Under the pieces are notes generated by a model. That model did no database searches. It saw only the letters and a program-made list of their open reading frames with translations, and was not told the DNA's origin. Made by a program: the position numbers and the translations under genes. A DNA stretch of 32,319 nt, taken from Candidatus Zixiibacteriota bacterium (GTDB lineage: Bacteria > Zixibacteria > MSB-5A5 > GN15 > FEB-12). Below, piece by piece: positions 25,413 to 32,319 of this stretch; position 1 is the first letter of the stretch; the number at the start of each line of letters is the position of its first letter. The stretch spans positions 1-32,319 of the forward strand of contig JAJRUL010000099.1 of the NCBI GenBank assembly GCA_024277795.1, given 5' to 3'.

Positions 25413-26725
25413 TGTATACCTCCTGCAATCAGCATCGCTTTTTCTTTTGTCAGATTTCCTGCAATCAACTCATAACGCAGGAGAGCAGATTGGGCTGAAA
25501 ACAACAATTTATTTTTATCAAATTGGATTTGAAGTAATTCAAGTTCCTGTACATTAAGATCTCTCAGAGGAATGCGACCAGCTTCATACAGTTCATTTTG
25601 CGACTGCACAGATATTATCTTCTCTTTCTCTGCTTGAGTGAGTAACTGATACCGTTCCCTACTTGAAAGATAATCAGAATAAGCTATTTGTAGATTCGTA
25701 TTCTGTTCCAATCTTGCGTTTACAACTGCTTGAGTCGAGGCAGTCGCCAGAGCGTTAGATTCACGGATTTTATTCATCCGTGTACCTCCCTGAAAAATCG
25801 GGAGGGATATTTTGACTCCAGCTACCCACTCTCCTATCGGATCCCAACTTGTACCTGATCGATAGATATACGTACCAAAAACTGACACTTCCGGCCACAA
25901 ACTTCGCTTAGCAACTGATGCTACTGCTTCTGTTTTTTCCTGTCGGGCTTTTGCACTCAATAAGGCAGGGCCTGTTATATCAGTAAATAGACTGTCTTTT
26001 GTGCTTTCTCTTTCGATATCAATGTTGAGAGAAGATACTAATGGCACTACTGGAACTGACTTTCCGACTAATAGACCTAGTCGTAATGCTATTTGTCTCT
26101 GTGATACAACAACCGCAATTGAATCTGCCTGAGCTGAAGCCAAAGTCGAAGCAACCAAAGCAACATCTCCTTGCTGTACCCTGCCTTCTGTTTCCATAGC
26201 CAACAGATCATTGTACCGTTGATGCAATGATTCAAGGCGTTTGCCTATCAAAAGAGCTTGCTCTTGAACCTGCTTTGCCAAAAGATAGATTTCTGAGACC
26301 TGTTGGAGGAGTGTCTGCTTAACTAATTGTTTATTCGCACGATTTTCACGCTCTGATGATTTTGCTATCTTACGAATTGACCAACGCCTTCCTCCATCAA
26401 AAATAGGCAGAGAAAGACTCAAGTTAGCGTTATAGATTTCATCATCCAAGGCAGGAAAAACTCCAACTTCATGTATTGGCGTTATTATGTTTGGTTCCTG
26501 ATATTTCGTGTAACCTGCATTCAAATACAATGCGGGGAGAAAATTCCCTGTTGCTTGACGAACCGATGCTTGTGCCGCTTTTGTACGAGCACTGGCGGCC
26601 AGCAAATTCGGGTTGGTCGTCAGAGATAACTCCAAAGCCTCTTCCATAGACAGAGTAACCTGACTGTGCAGTCCAACCGCTACACTGAAAAATAAAAGAA
26701 GAGTAAACATTGTTCGTATTAGCAT
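25409..26725 (-). CDS. TolC-family outer-membrane efflux channel
   Basis: A 438-residue outer-membrane factor with a signal peptide (residues about 1-22, ending VGLHSQ). It has two OEP repeats with the hallmark start TLSMEEALELSLTTNPNLL, long alpha-helical coiled-coil stretches, and beta strands such as LPALYLNAGYTKY and PEVSVFGTYIYRSG. The length is typical. It is co-transcribed with the fusion protein and pump. An AGGTG ribosome binding site precedes the ATG at 26725. The gap to the cytochrome gene upstream is 38 bp with no terminator seen. Confidence 0.93.
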   Translation of the reverse strand: MLIRTMFTLLLFFSVAVGLHSQVTLSMEEALELSLTTNPNLLAASARTKAAQASVRQATGNFLPALYLNAGYTKYQEPNIITPIHEVGVFPALDDEIYNANLSLSLPIFDGGRRWSIRKIAKSSERENRANKQLVKQTLLQQVSEIYLLAKQVQEQALLIGKRLESLHQRYNDLLAMETEGRVQQGDVALVASTLASAQADSIAVVVSQRQIALRLGLLVGKSVPVVPLVSSLNIDIERESTKDSLFTDITGPALLSAKARQEKTEAVASVAKRSLWPEVSVFGTYIYRSGTSWDPIGEWVAGVKISLPIFQGGTRMNKIRESNALATASTQAVVNARLEQNTNLQIAYSDYLSSRERYQLLTQAEKEKIISVQSQNELYEAGRIPLRDLNVQELELLQIQFDKNKLLFSAQSALLRYELIAGNLTKEKAMLIAGGIQ

Positions 26726-26763
26726 ATAGCACCTATCTGTCTGACATCATATTCCATATATTT

Positions 26764-27249
26764 TTATTCTGGCCTTAGATTTGAAAATCTTTTATTTGAA
26801 TAGGTAGAATGGCAATTCAAACATCCCTGAGTCATTTCAGAATAAAGATTGAATGCTTTCTGAAAATCTTTCAACTTCACAGCTTCAGCTAACTTATTTG
26901 CATCACCGTGAAATTTCTGATCGAGCTTGATGAAGCCTTTGGGCAACAGACCAAGTATTTTCTTGATCTCGGTAGCATCAAAACTCTTCTTCAGATTCGA
27001 ATTACGAATATCTATCGCAATACTCGCTGAATTCTCAATATTCCCCTGAACAAGATTTTCAAGAAGTATACCCATAAGTTTTGAAATAGTAACCATCTCG
27101 CTCACTAAAACTGTTCGAACATTCTCAGGAAGAGTGAGTTGTTCGGGTGCAGGCTTGCTCTTAAGTGAAACTTGTTCAGCTTTCACATCACTTGAAAATG
27201 CAAGCAACAAAACTGCGGAAGCTATTACTACAATCGTTTTTGAGAACAT
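26764..27249 (-). CDS. Periplasmic cytochrome c'-like haem protein
   Basis: A 161-residue protein with signal peptide (residues about 1-24, ending DVKA). A helical body is followed by a single C-terminal haem-binding motif CLNCH (about residues 143-147), the class II (cytochrome c') placement as opposed to the N-terminal position of class I. Cytochromes c' bind gases such as NO or act as electron carriers. The start overlaps the tetR 3' end by 22 bp, with an AAAGGGAAAAAGAG ribosome binding site inside tetR, so it is coupled to tetR and read into the efflux genes. A haem protein here is unusual and might sense or detoxify the inducing compound or serve an oxidation step. Confidence 0.85.
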   Translation of the reverse strand: MFSKTIVVIASAVLLLAFSSDVKAEQVSLKSKPAPEQLTLPENVRTVLVSEMVTISKLMGILLENLVQGNIENSASIAIDIRNSNLKKSFDATEIKKILGLLPKGFIKLDQKFHGDANKLAEAVKLKDFQKAFNLYSEMTQGCLNCHSTYSNKRFSNLRPE

Positions 27250-27887
27250 CTCTTTTTCCCTTTATATTTTGTTTGTTTTTTTCTATTCTTCTTTTTTGTA
27301 TTGTTTGCAATGCCGTCGATCACCAAAGGCAACACTGTTTCAAATGCTGTCTGCTTCAAATCAACTTTAGTCCCTACGCGAACTTGTATCGCTAATGACG
27401 CAGACATCCCGATAAGAACAGTTGAATATTCAACAAGAGCAGGCTGCTCAATATCGGGATTTATTTCGATAATAAGATCTTCAATGATCTGTCGATACTC
27501 ATCGAGAATCTGCTTGATGTGCTTGGTCAGGTCGAGCTTCTTACTAGAGGCTACTTCTGCCATAAAAACAATAGGTAGTCCATTGAGTTTCAAAACTGTT
27601 TGAATATGATGAGTGACTATCTTTTGCAGTTTTATTGTGGGTGCTTCATCAGAGGCTTGTAGCTTATATAACTGTTTCAAGAGAATTTTCTTGATCCCGC
27701 CTATAATACCAATAAGCAATTGCGTCTTATCAGGGAAATATCGGTATGCCGAGGCTTCTTTGATCCCTACTCTATCTGCTACCTTCTTCATTGTTACTGC
27801 CTGCAACCCGCCCTTACGTATGAGATACATTGTCTCTTTCAGGATTTCCTGCTGTCGACTGTTGCCTTTTTGTTCTTCTCGTTTCAT
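27228..27887 (-). CDS. TetR-family transcriptional repressor of the efflux operon
   Basis: A 219-residue one-component regulator. Its N-terminal helix-turn-helix (about residues 14-60) reads LQAVTMKKVADRVGIKEASAYRYFPDKTQLL, a canonical TetR DNA-binding domain. The C-terminal part is the variable ligand-binding/dimerisation region. It is the first gene of the efflux operon (cytochrome c', TolC-like, adaptor, RND pump, DUF2147), so it most likely represses that operon and itself. Two palindromes lie 15-41 bp upstream of its start. A GGAGAG ribosome binding site precedes the ATG. The extreme C-terminus is lysine-rich (KKKNRKKQTKYKGKKR). Confidence 0.93.
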   Translation of the reverse strand: MKREEQKGNSRQQEILKETMYLIRKGGLQAVTMKKVADRVGIKEASAYRYFPDKTQLLIGIIGGIKKILLKQLYKLQASDEAPTIKLQKIVTHHIQTVLKLNGLPIVFMAEVASSKKLDLTKHIKQILDEYRQIIEDLIIEINPDIEQPALVEYSTVLIGMSASLAIQVRVGTKVDLKQTAFETVLPLVIDGIANNTKKKNRKKQTKYKGKKRCSQKRL

Positions 27888-27901
27888 ATTCTCTCCAAGC
27901 G

Positions 27902-27928
27902 AGCTAGTACTTGCTAGTTAATTAACTA
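27902..27928. promoter_or_regulatory. Candidate TetR operator: two adjoining palindromes upstream of tetR
   Basis: AGCTAGTACTTGCT (27902-27915) is a 14-bp palindrome with one mismatched pair, and TAGTTAATTAACTA (27915-27928) is a perfect 14-bp palindrome; they share one base. They lie 15-41 bp from the tetR ATG, where an autorepressor would block transcription. TetR proteins usually bind such short inverted repeats. Confidence 0.55.
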
Positions 27929-27968
27929 CTGAAACCACTTCTTGTCAAATATAGTTCCAAGTATTATG

Positions 27969-27997
27969 ACAAAAATACAGAAACAGGGCTGTTTCTG
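27969..27997 (-). terminator. Second terminator between clpB and tetR (minus strand)
   Basis: CAGAAACAG-cc-CTGTTTCTG in minus-strand reading (27978-27997) is a perfect 9-bp inverted repeat followed by TATTTTT. It would end minus-strand transcription entering from clpB. The 2-nt nominal spacer means the innermost pairs must open to form the loop. Confidence 0.55.
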
Positions 27998-28039
27998 CAT
28001 AACTATCTAAACATCAATAGATTAGAAACTCAAAAATAG

Positions 28040-28096
28040 TTGTCTCGGCTAAGTGCTGGCAGTAGTAATCTTTGAGCCAACTCTCAACCGAGACAA
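28040..28096 (-). terminator. Long hairpin terminator downstream of clpB (minus strand)
   Basis: On the minus strand TTGTCTCGGTTGAG pairs over 14 positions (two G-U) with CTTAGCCGAGACAA, and an inner GUUGGC/GCCAGC stem stacks inside the 29-nt interior. A U-rich ACTATTTTTGAG follows. It lies 54 bp past the clpB stop. It could instead be a small structured RNA. Confidence 0.6.
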
Positions 28097-28150
28097 TAAT
28101 AATAGATAACCTCACAATATCAGTTACTGCGACTTATTTTCGTATATGCC

Positions 28151-30790
28151 TTATGCAACTGACAATTCCTCAGCAGGTGCTTCTTCAAGGTGTTCCTCTA
28201 CCTTGAAACAAAGGGAGTCTGAACCTTCGTCAACACGTACTATCAACGTATCATGCGGTTTCAGTTCACCGGCAATTATCAACTTCGATAAATGCTGACT
28301 GACTGCTCTGTTGATGAATCTCTTAATAGGGCGAGCACCGAATGTCTGGTCATAACTTCGCTCTGCGATATAATCAACAGCCTCGTCAGTTATATTCAAC
28401 AACATCTCTTTTTCTGACAGCAGTTGTTCAAACTGTGACAGTTGTAAGGTGACAATTTTCTTTACTTCTTTTTTTGTAAGTGATGAAAATACTATCGTCT
28501 CATCAACTCGATTAAGAAACTCCGGTCTCATTGTTTGCAGTAACACATTGAGAACATGTTTCTTCATCTCATCATAAATTGCTTGCCTGTTGGACTCATC
28601 TATCTGTGCTGATCTCTCTTGTATATATGATGCTGCAACATTGGAAGTCATTATCAATATGCTGTTCTTAAACGATATTGTTCGTCCTTTGTTGTCAGTC
28701 AATCTGCCATCATCAAGAACTTGCAACAGGATATTGATAACATCAGGGTGTGCCTTTTCTATTTCATCGAGCAGAACAACGGAATACGGTTTCCTTCTCA
28801 CCTTTTCTGTCAACTGCCCACCTTCATCATATCCGACATAACCGGGAGGTGCACCAACAAGTCGTGAAACCGAATGCTTCTCCATATACTCAGACATATC
28901 TATCCGAACAATTGCTTCCTCTGTTCCATAGAGTAGTTCAGCCAGAGCTTTAGCCAACTCTGTTTTTCCGACTCCTGTCGGTCCTAGAAAGATGAATGAT
29001 CCGATCGGTCTGTCAGGGTGTGCCAACCCCGCCCTTGATTGTCTAACCGCATTACTTACTGCTGTGACCGCTTCATCTTGACCAACCAATCTCTTATGCA
29101 GGTTCTCTTCCAGTTTTAAGAGTTTTTCAGATTCCGACTCGGTTAAATAGTTCAATGGAATATGCGTCCATCGTGTTATCACTTCGGCAATCTCATCAGA
29201 TGTTACTTCTTCTTTGAGGAGTTGTCGATCTTGTTGAATCGAGATAAGAGCATTAGTATGCAGTTCAAGTTTCTTCTCCGCCTCAACAATATCGCCATAT
29301 TTTATTCTGGCTGCAGTTTCGTAATCACCTCTTCGCTCACAATCTGAAGCTTTTTGATTGAGCTGTTCAATCTCAACTTTGGTCTGACGAATTGCGTCTA
29401 CAGTCGATTTCTCTTTCTTCCATTGGATTCTTATATCATCCCGACGGCCATACAACGTGGAAAGCTCCTCTTCAACTGGCTTCAGTCTCTTCTTCGCATC
29501 CTTTTCACGCTTTATCCCTTCCTTTTCGATCTCCAGTTGTCGGATTCTCTTTTCTATAGAATCTAATTCCTCTGGAACAGAATCAATAGAGATCCTCAGT
29601 TCAGCGGCCGCTTCATCGATCAGATCGATTGCTTTGTCTGGAAGAAATCTATCCGACACATATCGATCGGAAAGCTTTGCCGCTGACACAATAGCATCAT
29701 CGGAAATCTTGATCCCATGAAAGTTTTCATACCGTTCACGAAGCCCTCGTAAAATTGAAATGGTCGCTTCCACAGTAGGAGGGTCGATTGTAACTGGAGC
29801 AAAACGACGCTCGAGCGCGGCATCTTTTTCAATATGTTGCCTGAATTCATCAAAGGTTGTCGCACCAATAAAACGAATCTCACCTCGTGCCAAAGCTGGC
29901 TTGAGCATATTCGAAGCATCAAGTGAACCTCCAACAGCACCTGCTCCGACAAGAGTGTGCATCTCATCAATAAAGAGCACTATATTACCGTCCGATTCTT
30001 CTACTTCCTTCAGTACAAGTTTCAAACGCTCTTCAAATTCACCACGATACTTTGAACCTGCGATCAAAGCACCAATATCGAGAGCAACAAGTTTACGATC
30101 CTGTAAAGTTACGGGGACCTCACCTATTGCAATCTTCTGTGCCAAACCTTCAACAACTGCTGTCTTTCCTGTCCCTGGCTCTCCGATCAAAACCGGGTTG
30201 TTCTTTGTTCTTCGTGATAGAATTTTAATAATACGTCGAATCTCATCATCTCTGCCTATAACCGGATCCAGTTTCCCCTCTCTAGCCATTTTAGTCAAGT
30301 CACGTGAATACCGTTCAAGAACCTCATATTTTGATTCAGGGTCATCATCAATAACTTTGTTGTTCCCTCGTATCGCTTGCAAAGCCTTGAGCGCATGATT
30401 TTTGTTAATCCCATGAGATGACAGAATCCTCTGTGCTTCACACTTTGTATCTACAATACTAAGAAGAAGATGCTCAACCGAAACATATTCATCTTTGAAT
30501 TTTGATGCTTCTGCTTCAGCTTTCTGAAAAACTTGCTGTAATTTGTTCGATGCATATGTCTGCCCGCCTTGTTGTTTTGGGAGAGACTCAATATACTTTT
30601 CAAGTTCACCAACAATCACGTCAACATCAGAACCGATTTTCCTAACCAGCTTGGGGACTAAACCTTCATCCTGATTTAATAGTGACAACAGAACATGCTC
30701 TACCGTGATCTCTGGATTCCCATTGGCAGTCGCCATCTGTTGAGCTTGATTGATCGCCTCTATTGATTTTTGTGTAAATTTATCCATCAT
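28151..30790 (-). CDS. clpB: ATP-dependent disaggregase ClpB
   Basis: An 879-residue Hsp100 chaperone that extracts proteins from aggregates together with DnaK. In order it has the N-terminal Clp repeat domain (MMDKFTQKSIEAINQAQQ), NBD1 with Walker A GEPGTGKT and Walker B VLFIDEMHT, a coiled-coil M-domain (about residues 400-530), NBD2 with GPTGVGKTELAKAL and VVLLDEIEKAHPDV, and a C-terminal domain. The length is typical. The start has GGAGG upstream; two adjacent ATGs are equally possible. It is divergent from hsp20 across a 341-bp control region with a shared repeat array, so both are likely heat-shock regulated. It is followed by tandem terminators that insulate tetR. Confidence 0.97.
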   Translation of the reverse strand: MMDKFTQKSIEAINQAQQMATANGNPEITVEHVLLSLLNQDEGLVPKLVRKIGSDVDVIVGELEKYIESLPKQQGGQTYASNKLQQVFQKAEAEASKFKDEYVSVEHLLLSIVDTKCEAQRILSSHGINKNHALKALQAIRGNNKVIDDDPESKYEVLERYSRDLTKMAREGKLDPVIGRDDEIRRIIKILSRRTKNNPVLIGEPGTGKTAVVEGLAQKIAIGEVPVTLQDRKLVALDIGALIAGSKYRGEFEERLKLVLKEVEESDGNIVLFIDEMHTLVGAGAVGGSLDASNMLKPALARGEIRFIGATTFDEFRQHIEKDAALERRFAPVTIDPPTVEATISILRGLRERYENFHGIKISDDAIVSAAKLSDRYVSDRFLPDKAIDLIDEAAAELRISIDSVPEELDSIEKRIRQLEIEKEGIKREKDAKKRLKPVEEELSTLYGRRDDIRIQWKKEKSTVDAIRQTKVEIEQLNQKASDCERRGDYETAARIKYGDIVEAEKKLELHTNALISIQQDRQLLKEEVTSDEIAEVITRWTHIPLNYLTESESEKLLKLEENLHKRLVGQDEAVTAVSNAVRQSRAGLAHPDRPIGSFIFLGPTGVGKTELAKALAELLYGTEEAIVRIDMSEYMEKHSVSRLVGAPPGYVGYDEGGQLTEKVRRKPYSVVLLDEIEKAHPDVINILLQVLDDGRLTDNKGRTISFKNSILIMTSNVAASYIQERSAQIDESNRQAIYDEMKKHVLNVLLQTMRPEFLNRVDETIVFSSLTKKEVKKIVTLQLSQFEQLLSEKEMLLNITDEAVDYIAERSYDQTFGARPIKRFINRAVSQHLSKLIIAGELKPHDTLIVRVDEGSDSLCFKVEEHLEEAPAEELSVA

Positions 30791-30852
30791 TGTAATTATC
30801 CTCCATTCTTTCTCCCTGCATATATAAACATATTGTGTGCCATATTTCCTAT

Positions 30853-30881
30853 CTTATAGTTCAACAACAGGTTATAAACAA
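30853..30881 (-). promoter_or_regulatory. Candidate sigma-70-like promoter of clpB
   Basis: On the minus strand TTGTTT (30876-30881) and TATAAG (30853-30858) are 17 bp apart, about 60 bp upstream of the clpB ATG. The -10 is 5/6, the -35 3/6. Confidence 0.35.
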
Positions 30882-30917
30882 CCCTCAAGATACTACTGCA
30901 AGAAACCCATACTAAAC

Positions 30918-30993
30918 AGCCAATATGGCAATATCTATGCCATTAAGGCAGCCATATGCCGCCTATTTGACATGCAATAGTGCCATTATGACA
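30918..30993. repeat. Three-copy 13-bp palindromic repeat array in the clpB-hsp20 control region
   Basis: AGCCAATATGGCA (30918-30930), TGCCATTAAGGCA (30938-30950) and TGCCATTATGACA (30981-30993) match the palindrome-like consensus TGCCATTATGGCA at 11, 12 and 12 of 13 positions. Starts are 20 and 43 bp apart, close to two and four helical turns. A degenerate fourth copy lacking one base may lie at 30950-30961. Nothing like CIRCE, HAIR or CtsR boxes was found. Confidence 0.6.
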
Positions 30994-31103
30994 GTTTTTA
31001 TAGGTAAACAAATATGAACCTCTCAAATCTATTTGGAAAATATAGACTTACACAAATTGGCACGCATTTTGATATAGGATTTCTTGTAGACAACAAAAGT
31101 CGT

Positions 31104-31126
31104 TAACCTATAATCGAAGGAGGTTG
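31104..31126 (+). promoter_or_regulatory. Candidate RNA thermometer hairpin over the hsp20 ribosome binding site
   Basis: TAACCT (31104-31109) can pair with AGGTTG (31121-31126; one G-U) around an 11-nt loop, placing the AGG of the GGAGG Shine-Dalgarno sequence (31119-31123) in a weak stem. An alternative pairing uses ACAAC (31090-31094) with GTTGT (31123-31127). Small heat-shock genes are often controlled by such structures; this is inference from sequence only. Confidence 0.35.
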
Positions 31127-31131
31127 TTAAA

Positions 31132-31566
31132 ATGACAAACCTAACTGTTAGATCAGACAGAACTGGCAATCGTTGGCTCGACCCTATTTTCGAGGACTTC
31201 TTCACTCTGCCTTCGATTGTCGATCGAAGAAGTGACTCATTCATTCCGAAGACAAACATAACTGATTCTGAGGATAAGCTGATTTTCTCATTTGAAGTTC
31301 CTGGAATGAAGAAAGACGATATTCAAGTGACAGTTACTGACAAACTGTTGAGTGTAAAAGGAAACCGCGAAGCTCGAATGGAATCAGAGAAAGAGCAAGT
31401 AGTCAGGCAGGAGATTATTACCGGTAAATTCGAACGTCAGTTTACTCTACCCGAAGCAGTCCGTACAGATAACATCCAAGCGGAATACAGCAATGGGATT
31501 TTGACTATCGAATTGGAGAAACGGGACGAGGTAAAACCTAGACAAGTAGAGGTGAAAATCAAATAA
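31132..31566 (+). CDS. Small heat-shock protein Hsp20 (alpha-crystallin family)
   Basis: A 144-residue ATP-independent holdase. The alpha-crystallin domain (about residues 38-140) shows IFSFEVPGMKKDDIQVTV, LSVKGNREA, FERQFTLPEAV and the C-terminal GILTIELEK. The start is well supported by GAAGGAGG 8 nt before the ATG. The N-terminal arm (VRSDRTGNRWLDPIFEDFF) is short and typical. It is divergent from clpB and shares its control region, and works upstream of ClpB/DnaK on aggregating clients. A strong terminator follows at 31596. Confidence 0.96.
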   Translation: MTNLTVRSDRTGNRWLDPIFEDFFTLPSIVDRRSDSFIPKTNITDSEDKLIFSFEVPGMKKDDIQVTVTDKLLSVKGNREARMESEKEQVVRQEIITGKFERQFTLPEAVRTDNIQAEYSNGILTIELEKRDEVKPRQVEVKIK

Positions 31567-31595
31567 CTACTGACTGATTTCTACATTGCATTATG

Positions 31596-31625
31596 AAGGG
31601 TCGATGTGCAAACATCGACCCTTTT
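31596..31625 (+). terminator. Terminator after hsp20
   Basis: AAGGGTCGATGT and ACATCGACCCTT form a perfect 12-bp stem closed by a GCAA (GNRA) tetraloop and followed by a short T run. It begins 29 bp after the hsp20 stop. Confidence 0.88.
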
Positions 31626-31744
31626 CCATATTTTTCCATATATAGAGAAAATAACGATTTCAACAATCTTTCAAAAGCGAGTTATGTTTCTTCAATACAA
31701 CCTCATTCCCCCACCGTTGTACATTTTTATATCACCTTTAACCT
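31626..31744. other. AT-rich spacer, no gene seen
   Basis: AT-rich sequence after the hsp20 terminator with a short direct repeat (TTTCCATAT, twice near 31623-31640). I see no convincing promoter or RNA gene here. The track ORF 31593-31961 on the plus strand is likely a shadow. Confidence 0.4.
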
Positions 31745-32275
31745 TCACCCCGGTACGATATTTCCGAACTGCTTGAAACATACTCCAACCTGCCCACTTC
31801 GGACATCAAATATCCCGTCTGCTTTAATCGACGTTGACGGTTCAAAGTATGTAATTGATCCATTGTCAACATATAGTGTTCGATTTACTGGGATATGCAC
31901 ATTACCTACCACCCAATATGGATTTCCTGAGGGGACTAACGGGCCAACATACCCGTCATAGACGACACCATTCAAACGAACAGGATCTATACCGACATAA
32001 AAACTGATCATTGAATCAGGGTAACCAATATCAGCAATGAACAATCCGCCATCACTGTCATCGCTTAAAAATGAGGAAGGTGACGACAGGTCATTGATAC
32101 AAACTCTTCCGGATGTAGCACTGTAACAAGCATTCTCAGGTTGCCCATTGCTTGTTGTATCAACCCCGCCAGACCGGGCAACTCTAATATGGTGTCGGTG
32201 TTGCTTTGAATAGTAATGGTCATGGTCATATCCTCTTCGTGTGGCTGACGCCGGAATCCAACAGCTTCCGGTTGA
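31745..32275 (-). pseudogene. Degenerate-looking remnant of an exported beta-rich protein
   Basis: The minus frame is open from 32275 (stop at 32276-32278) to 31745, about 176 codons, but has no ATG or ribosome binding site; the only usable start is TTG 32044 (99 aa). The text VVGNVHIPVNRTLYVDNGS then YFEPSTSIKADGIFDV resembles beta-helix or secreted repeat proteins in which a TLYVDNGS-like strand recurs. Past FDVRSG the frame reads poorly, and shifting by one base gives RLEYVSSSSEISYRGEG before a stop, so a frameshift is possible. The family assignment is an impression from pattern. It could also be noncoding. Confidence 0.35.
32065..32229 (-). CDS. Short hypothetical minus-strand ORF (54 codons)
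   Basis: An alternative minus-frame reading MTMTITIQSNTDTILEL... with ATG 32229 and stop at 32065-32067. It overlaps the remnant at 31745-32275 in another frame, so at most one is real. Its ATG overlaps the stop of the upstream partial frame (ATGA type), as in coupled genes. No family is recognised. Confidence 0.25.
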   Translation of the reverse strand: MTMTITIQSNTDTILELPGLAGLIQQAMGNLRMLVTVLHPEEFVSMTCRHLPHF

Positions 32276-32319
32276 TCAGCCTGGTTTCGGTTTCTTGCCG
32301 CTGGATACGCTTCATGATG
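32226..32319 (-). CDS. C-terminal end of an unidentified minus-strand gene, cut by window edge
   Basis: The minus frame entering from the right edge reads MKRIQRQETETRLINRKLL and stops at 32226-32228, overlapping the next ATG by 4 bp. Only about 30 codons are seen. The local GC is about 52% by hand count over 32161-32319, higher than the rest of the window, hinting at different origin. No family can be assigned. Confidence 0.3.
   Translation of the reverse strand, partial: IMKRIQRQETETRLINRKLLDSGVSHTKRI

Noticed and set aside
31109-31114. TATAAT as the hsp20 promoter -10
   Set aside because: A start 7 bp further would fall inside the GGAGG ribosome binding site and leave a useless leader; chance match is likelier.
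30791-31131. CIRCE, HAIR or CtsR boxes between clpB and hsp20
   Set aside because: No matching TTAGCACTC-N9-GAGTGCTAA, CTTGAGT-N7-ACTCAAG or GGTCAAA heptad repeats were found.
31593-31961. Plus ORF of 122 aa after hsp20
   Set aside because: It starts inside the hsp20 terminator, has no ribosome binding site and no recognisable sequence. The minus frame reads more like protein.
1-32319. CRISPR arrays, insertion sequences, tRNA and rRNA genes
   Set aside because: No regular spacer repeats, transposase genes or tRNA/rRNA-like sequences were recognised in either strand.

Overview
The window looks like a chromosomal replication-origin segment of a low-GC (about 40% by eye) Gram-negative bacterium. 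An outer membrane is implied by a TonB-dependent receptor, lipoproteins and a TolC/RND efflux set. The receptor's carboxypeptidase-regulatory-like N-terminal domain and the HmuY-type lipoprotein next to it point to the Fibrobacteres-Chlorobi-Bacteroidetes superphylum or a related candidate phylum. This placement is inferred from gene content and was not tested by phylogeny. All confident genes read with the standard bacterial code and many end in TAA.

Layout. (1) 1-4694, plus strand: dnaA (5' end outside the window), an AT-rich gap with DnaA-box-like sites (candidate oriC), dnaN, a strong terminator, recF broken by one in-frame TAA, and an orphan MalK-type ABC ATPase. (2) 4721-8501, minus strand: repair genes mutM (fpg) and uvrA. 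(3) 8502-9933, plus strand: a highly structured leader with a 13-codon mini-ORF, then a SAM-dependent methyltransferase and an ECF-transporter S component, converging on a small CDGSH iron-sulfur protein. (4) 10191-13130: birA and nadC on the minus strand, with a divergent ketol-acid reductoisomerase-like gene that has lost two key catalytic residues. The nadC and reductoisomerase-like starts both look leaderless. (5) 13315-16674, plus strand: TonB receptor plus a tandem-duplicated HmuY lipoprotein, probably a haem uptake pair, closed by a terminator. (6) 16825-20723, plus strand: an exported HEAT-repeat/cyclophilin fusion translationally coupled to an exported protein of unknown function, a PC4-like ssDNA-binding protein and a GNAT acetyltransferase. 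(7) 20739-27887, minus strand: an efflux operon tetR - cytochrome c' - tolC-like - membrane fusion protein - RND pump - DUF2147, with palindromic operator candidates upstream of tetR. (8) 28151-31566: clpB (minus) and hsp20 (plus), divergent, with a 13-bp palindromic motif repeated three times at near-helical spacing between them, a possible RNA thermometer on hsp20, and two tandem terminators after clpB. (9) 31567-32319: a perfect hairpin terminator, then a degenerate-looking minus-strand remnant and a short higher-GC tail with two overlapping small minus-strand reading frames running off the window.

Most of the window is housekeeping. The most notable observations are the operator-like repeat array between clpB and hsp20, the structured leader and mini-ORF before the methyltransferase/ECF pair, the reductoisomerase-like protein with altered active site, the doubled HmuY protein, the cytochrome c' inside an efflux operon, and the interrupted recF.
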